64,000 bases of DNA. Source: Laceyella tengchongensis. Its GTDB lineage: Bacteria; Bacillota; Bacilli; Thermoactinomycetales; Thermoactinomycetaceae. The translations under genes and the position numbers were made by a program. The stretch is taken from the NCBI RefSeq assembly GCF_900182735.1, contig NZ_FXTU01000003.1:372001-436000 (forward strand), read 5' to 3'. Within the stretch, counting starts at the first letter, position 1. The number at the start of each line of letters is the position of its first letter. Below the pieces are notes generated by a model. The model ran no database searches. It saw nothing but the letters and a program-made list of their open reading frames with translations, and was not told the DNA's origin. Below are positions 60,195 to 64,000 of the stretch, piece after piece.

Positions 60195-60881
60195 ATGGAA
60201 CTGAACGGAAAAGTTGTCATTGTCACCGGAGCCAGCAAAGGATTGGGAAAAGCCATCACCAAACGGTTGGCCTTGGGCGGGGCGACAGTCATCGCCAGCG
60301 CCCGAAGCCAAGCCAAGCTGGAAGCAGTGGCAGAAGCCAATCCTGAGCGGATTCACCCATTTGCCTGTGACGTCACGAACAGTCAACAAGTGCAAGACTT
60401 AGTGCAATTCGCGATCCAACGTTTTGGTCGGTTGGATGTGCTGATCAACAATGCCGGCCTCGGCCACTTCGCCCCCGTTGACGAACTCACCGAGTCGCAA
60501 TGGGATGAAATGATGAATGTTAATCTCAAAGGAGCCTTCCTCACTTGCAAATATGCAATTCCCCACCTCAAGGCGACGGAGGGACATATCGTCAATATCT
60601 CCAGTGTAGCTGGGACGGAAGCTTTTGCTCGCGGCGGCGGGTACTGCGCATCCAAGTTTGGATTGATGGCGTTGACCGACGCGTTGACCCAAGAATTGAA
60701 GCCGCACCATGTGAAAGTCTCCGCCTTGTGCCCCGGCTCTATCAAGACCGAATTCGGACGGCAAAAAGACTACGCGATGGAAGCGGAGCAGGTCGCTGAA
60801 GCGGTCTGGACTATCGTGTCCGCGCCCAAGGGAGTCATCTACAATACCATTATCATGCGCCCGCTGGTTCCCGCCAAGTAA
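60195..60881 (+). CDS. Short-chain dehydrogenase/reductase
   Basis: 228 residues, classical SDR: VIVTGASKGLGKAITKRLA (TGxxxGxG), LINNAGLG (NNAG), Ser in NISSVAG and the catalytic YCASK motif. C-terminal PGSIKTEFG is conserved. The substrate is not predictable. CAAGGAGGA precedes the ATG at 60195; a longer in-frame extension from 60102 lacks a ribosome site. About 100 bases after serA, possibly same transcript. Confidence 0.88.
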   Translation: MELNGKVVIVTGASKGLGKAITKRLALGGATVIASARSQAKLEAVAEANPERIHPFACDVTNSQQVQDLVQFAIQRFGRLDVLINNAGLGHFAPVDELTESQWDEMMNVNLKGAFLTCKYAIPHLKATEGHIVNISSVAGTEAFARGGGYCASKFGLMALTDALTQELKPHHVKVSALCPGSIKTEFGRQKDYAMEAEQVAEAVWTIVSAPKGVIYNTIIMRPLVPAK

Positions 60882-60925
60882 AGGGGCTACAACCCAATCA
60901 GGAAAGTACGCGCAGCGGGCAATAA

Positions 60926-60963
60926 AAAAAGACCGTTATCCCTCTTAGGGTAACGGTCTTTTT
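60926..60963. terminator. Bidirectional terminator between SDR and resE
   Basis: AAAGACCGTTA (60928–60938) and TAACGGTCTTT (60951–60961) with further CCC/GGG pairing inside; T and A runs in both directions. Confidence 0.85.
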
Positions 60964-60967
60964 CTTT

Positions 60968-62770
60968 TTATGCGTACAACACCTCATCAGCCACACGCAC
61001 AGGCAACTCTACGATAAAGACAGTGCCTACGCCCAGTTGGCTCTTCACCGACACGTTACCTCCGTGGGCGGTGACCAGATGTTTCACAATGGACAGGCCC
61101 AAGCCTGTTCCACCGGACTTTCCTCTGGTTCGTGCCTTGTCCGCCTTATAAAAGCGTTCAAAGACGAAGGGCACATCTTCTTCGGGAATACCCGAGCCCG
61201 TGTCTTCCACTTCCAGAAAGATGCGTTCTCCTTTCTGGTGCACATGGACTGTCACAGAACCGCCCGTCGGTGTATGACGGATCGCATTGTCCACTAGGTT
61301 GGTCAACACTTGCTCAATCTTGTCTTCATCCCAAAACACTGTCGGCAAATGTTCGGCCAAATCCGCTTCCAAACGGACTTCTTGTTCTCGCGCAAGGTTT
61401 TGGAATTTGCGAATGACCCGTTGCACGAATTTGTCCAACGGCTTCTCGGCCGGCTCCACTTGAATGTGACCTGCCTCCATTCGGGCCAGATCCAGCAATT
61501 CGCGCACCAAGCGCCCCATCCGTTGCGATTCCTCGTTGATCACTTGCGCAATCTCTCTCCGCTCTTCCGGCGTTTCCGCTATATCGTCGAGCAAAGCTTC
61601 GCTGTAGCCTTGCAACATCGCCAGAGGCGTTCTCAATTCATGCGACACATTGGCAACGAAATCCTTGCGCAGCTTGTCCAAGCGCCGTTCTTCCGTCACA
61701 TCCCGCAACACAGCCACCACTCCACGCACTTGATCGCCCGCATACAGTGGCGACATCATGACAACCCACGTGCGCCCATGTTCTGAGATGTCCCCTGTAT
61801 GTTCTTGCGTATCCTCGATCACCTTGTTGAAGAGAGCTTGCAAAGAAGGGGGCAGAGCATTTTTCTTCACTTCTCCTCTCCACAACGACAAAAAGCCCTC
61901 GCCGATGGGATTAGTCATGATGATTTTGCCAAACTTGTTGATGGTCAACACACCATCGGACATGCTTCGCAAAATGCTTGCCAACTGCTCCTTCTCCTGT
62001 GACAACTGGTGAATCGTGTCTTCCAACTGTGAGGCCAAGCGGTTGAAAGTCATAGCCAACTCGGCGATTTCATCCCGTTCATGGTAGCGCACCGGCACCC
62101 GTGTCGAAAATTCCCCACGAGCCATTTTCTCCACTGCTCGCTTCATCTGGATCAAAGGCTGCGAAATGCGCGAAGACAGGAAGAAGGCGAAAATCGTCGT
62201 CAAGACGATGCCGATCAAGAACGTGTAGAAAATCCACCGTTTGATGTCGGCTTCGCTCAGATGATCCTGCACTTGATACAACACGATAGCCCCAGACGGC
62301 TTTTTATCCTTGATATAAGGCACCGCCACCAGCAAAATGTCGTTCTTCAATAATGGATTTCCCGGGCGGGGGTTGGTTTGCAGGCGAACCTTCCCCCGCA
62401 TGGTAATCGACTGACCCTTCAAGACCTTCTTTAACTCTTCATCCGTCAATATCTCCCGCCACTGCACGTTGGGCACGTGCGGCGAAACCCCGATGGGGCT
62501 AACAGAGCCGCTCGCATCCAACACCACCAAGTATGTACCGAATTCGGACGCCCCCATCAGCACATTGTTGAGATATTGGGTCTGGTTGGGGCCGGCCTCT
62601 TTCAATTGGGTCTGAATACGCGTCGCCAACTTCTCAAGACTTTGTCTTTGTCCTTCGACATAGCTATTCTCGATCTGTTCGCTTAAAAACAGGCTCAACA
62701 ACACCAAGATCAATGTGACGAGAATGATGATAGTCAACCATAATTTACCGACAACACTTCTTAAGATCAC
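60968..62770 (-). CDS. resE: Sensor histidine kinase ResE
   Basis: Membrane kinase of the ResDE system that senses redox or oxygen limitation. 600 residues. Two membrane helices (LWLTIIILVTLILVLLSLFL; WIFYTFLIGIVLTTIFAFFL) bracket an extracellular sensing loop of about 145 residues. HAMP (about 185–240), a PAS domain (about 250–360), the H-box VSHELRTPL, N-box VDNAIRHTPTGG and G-boxes VEDTGSGIPEE and GTGLGLSIVKHLV follow. Its ATG overlaps the resD stop by 4 bases. Confidence 0.93.
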   Translation of the reverse strand: MILRSVVGKLWLTIIILVTLILVLLSLFLSEQIENSYVEGQRQSLEKLATRIQTQLKEAGPNQTQYLNNVLMGASEFGTYLVVLDASGSVSPIGVSPHVPNVQWREILTDEELKKVLKGQSITMRGKVRLQTNPRPGNPLLKNDILLVAVPYIKDKKPSGAIVLYQVQDHLSEADIKRWIFYTFLIGIVLTTIFAFFLSSRISQPLIQMKRAVEKMARGEFSTRVPVRYHERDEIAELAMTFNRLASQLEDTIHQLSQEKEQLASILRSMSDGVLTINKFGKIIMTNPIGEGFLSLWRGEVKKNALPPSLQALFNKVIEDTQEHTGDISEHGRTWVVMMSPLYAGDQVRGVVAVLRDVTEERRLDKLRKDFVANVSHELRTPLAMLQGYSEALLDDIAETPEERREIAQVINEESQRMGRLVRELLDLARMEAGHIQVEPAEKPLDKFVQRVIRKFQNLAREQEVRLEADLAEHLPTVFWDEDKIEQVLTNLVDNAIRHTPTGGSVTVHVHQKGERIFLEVEDTGSGIPEEDVPFVFERFYKADKARTRGKSGGTGLGLSIVKHLVTAHGGNVSVKSQLGVGTVFIVELPVRVADEVLYA

Positions 62771-63483
62771 TCTTTCGGCACCTCTAACTTATAACCGACT
62801 CCCCAAACAGTGGTGATCATCTTCGCGGCTCTGGAGGAAGCACGGTTGAGTTTCTCGCGCAAACGTTTCACATGCGTGTCAACCGTTCTCAAATCCCCAA
62901 AAAATTCATAATGCCACACATCGCGGAGCAATTGTTCCCGTGTGAACACTTTGTCTGGGGATTTGGCCAAGTAGTACAGCAACTCGTATTCTTTGGGCGT
63001 AAGTTGAATTTTTTTGCCCCCCGCTTTCACCTCATGCGCATCGTGGTCAATGGTCAACTCGGGAAATACGAGTACATTGTGCGTCTCCGTATCCGTAGTG
63101 AGGAAAGCGGTGGCCGAAGCCCGTCTGAGCACCGCCTTCACCCGATGAACCAACTCGCGCGGGCTGAATGGCTTCACCACATAATCGTCGGTTCCCGCCT
63201 CAAATCCTTCCACACGATTGGCCTCTTCTCCTCTCGCAGTCAGCATAATAATGGGGGTTGCCTTCTTTTTGCGAATCTCGCCGCACACATCCAACCCATC
63301 CATCCCCGGTAACATCAAGTCGAGCAAAATCAAATCATAATCTGTAGAAAACGCCATTTCCAAAGCGATTTCGCCGTTTTCTGCCTCATCGATCAAATAA
63401 CCTTCCCGCTCCAGATACATGCGGAGCAGACGGCGGATGCGATCCTCATCATCAACTACAAGAATGTGATATTGTTTTTCCAT
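62767..63483 (-). CDS. resD: Response regulator ResD
   Basis: OmpR-family regulator of 238 residues. VVDDEDRIRRLL acidic pocket, phospho-acceptor Asp55 in LILLDLMLPG, Thr in TARGEEANRV and Lys in VVKPFSPREL; a C-terminal winged helix with LYYLAKSPDKVFTREQLL. Controls respiration genes, including qcr and cytochrome biogenesis in B. subtilis. Co-transcribed with resE and the resC-like gene upstream. Confidence 0.94.
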   Translation of the reverse strand: MEKQYHILVVDDEDRIRRLLRMYLEREGYLIDEAENGEIALEMAFSTDYDLILLDLMLPGMDGLDVCGEIRKKKATPIIMLTARGEEANRVEGFEAGTDDYVVKPFSPRELVHRVKAVLRRASATAFLTTDTETHNVLVFPELTIDHDAHEVKAGGKKIQLTPKEYELLYYLAKSPDKVFTREQLLRDVWHYEFFGDLRTVDTHVKRLREKLNRASSRAAKMITTVWGVGYKLEVPKE

Positions 63484-63508
63484 TGCACTTTCACCCCGGC
63501 TGTTAAAC

Positions 63509-64000
63509 TTAAGCGTAAGAATGTAAACCTGAGATGACCAAATTAATCACAATTAGGTTAATCATGATTATGACAAAACCGCCAACTGCTAGCCAAGCCG
63601 ACTTTACGCCATGCCATCCGCGCGACAGGCGGAGATGGAGATAAGCGCTGTAGAACAACCAGGTAATGAGCGCCCACACTTCTTTCGGATCCCATCCCCA
63701 AAAACGGCCCCAAGCCTCATGCGCCCAAATCATAGCAAAAATCAGTGCACCCAGCGTGAAGATCGGAAAGCCGATAGCAATAGCGCGATAGCTGATCTCC
63801 TCCACCAAATCGGGATTCACCCGGCTTACCATGGGGTGGAGAATTCCTCGAAGCGGCTTCTTGGCAATAAGCCGGATCAACCCGTACAGAATCGCTCCGC
63901 TGATGACGCCCCACAAGACCGAGTTGAGTTGTGATGCGGCATCTTTTCCTTTCATCCAACTCGGCGCTTCCATTAACGGTTGGCCCAAGCCCGCAAAGCG
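63509..64000 (-). CDS. resC: ResC/CcsB cytochrome c biogenesis protein (5' part beyond window)
   Basis: C-terminal 163 residues of a CcsB/ResC membrane protein that helps deliver haem for cytochrome c maturation. AIGFPIFTLGALIFAMIWAHEAWG is followed by FWGWDPKEVWALITW, the WWD-type haem-handling motif, and a conserved His/Arg-rich helix end (HLRLSRGWHG). The frame is open through base 64000, so the gene continues; the TTG at 63988 is not the true start. 25 bases upstream of resD. Confidence 0.88.
   Translation of the reverse strand, partial: RFAGLGQPLMEAPSWMKGKDAASQLNSVLWGVISGAILYGLIRLIAKKPLRGILHPMVSRVNPDLVEEISYRAIAIGFPIFTLGALIFAMIWAHEAWGRFWGWDPKEVWALITWLFYSAYLHLRLSRGWHGVKSAWLAVGGFVIIMINLIVINLVISGLHSYA

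Noticed and set aside
1..64000. CRISPR arrays, prophage or defence islands
   Set aside because: No regularly spaced direct repeats, no integrase, phage structural or restriction genes; gene order is ordinary Bacillales core.

Overview
The window looks like a chromosome segment of a spore-forming, aerobic, moderate-GC Firmicute of the order Bacillales. Gene order matches the Bacillus subtilis qcr–ypi–aro/trp–hep/men–mtrB–folE–hbs–spoIVA–gpsA–der–rpsA–cmk region. Sporulation genes (spoIVA, ypeB, a YIEGIA protein), bacillithiol genes and TRAP control of trp all fit. An MqnA gene inside the heptaprenyl/menaquinone cluster implies the futalosine route to menaquinone, which suggests a Thermoactinomycetaceae-like lineage rather than Bacillus itself. 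That placement is inference. Most genes are housekeeping and on the minus strand.

Layout. 1–2952 (minus): bshB1 (cut by the window edge), mgsA, a D-cysteine desulfhydrase/ACC deaminase-like enzyme, dapB and a MazG-like gene. 3459–4316 (plus): a YitT/YpjC membrane protein. 4337–9248 (minus): ypjB, ypjA, the menaquinol:cytochrome c reductase operon qcrABC, ypiF and ypiB. 9373–11052: two unassigned genes, followed upstream by a promoter–terminator unit that may be a small RNA. 11238–23387 (minus): aromatic supraoperon aroC-aroB / trpEDCFBA-hisC-tyrA-aroA, with a TRAP-type trp leader between aroB and trpE. 23602–29281: a 58-aa gene, ndk, and a quinone cluster hepS-menG-ubiA-ubiX-mqnA-hepT. 29840–31309: mtrB, a tRNA-Pro(GGG), folE and HU; a probable MITE ends at the mtrB stop codon. 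31483–42541: spoIVA, yphF, yphE, gpsA, plsY, der, YIEGIA pair, yphA, ribosomal protein S1, plsC and cmk. 42836–51543: ypeB, a small zinc-ribbon protein, asparaginase, purine permease, ypdA, glutamate dehydrogenase, bshB2, mecA and a CPBP protease. 51669–56900: ferredoxin, an orphan Fur box, a secreted papain-like protease with a partner, rhodanese, pyrophosphatase and a UvrD-type helicase. 57044–60881 (plus): T-box-controlled serine biosynthesis operon and an SDR. 60968–64000 (minus): ResE, ResD and the end of a ResC/CcsB protein.

How it fits together. Chorismate made by the aro genes feeds the trp, his/tyr and mqnA branches, which lie side by side. MtrB (TRAP) encoded at 30 kb can bind the trp leader at 21 kb. 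HepS/HepT, UbiA, UbiX, MenG and MqnA supply menaquinone to the QcrABC complex, and ResDE is the likely redox regulator of respiration. BshB1, BshB2 and YpdA serve the bacillithiol system.

No large novel defence, phage or biosynthetic system is visible. The observations most worth following are regulatory: two candidate C-rich small RNAs (one under a Fur box), tandem 13-bp repeats at the qcr transcription start, a small mobile element ending at the mtrB stop codon, and a secreted AvrRpt2-like protease paired with an unknown exported protein.
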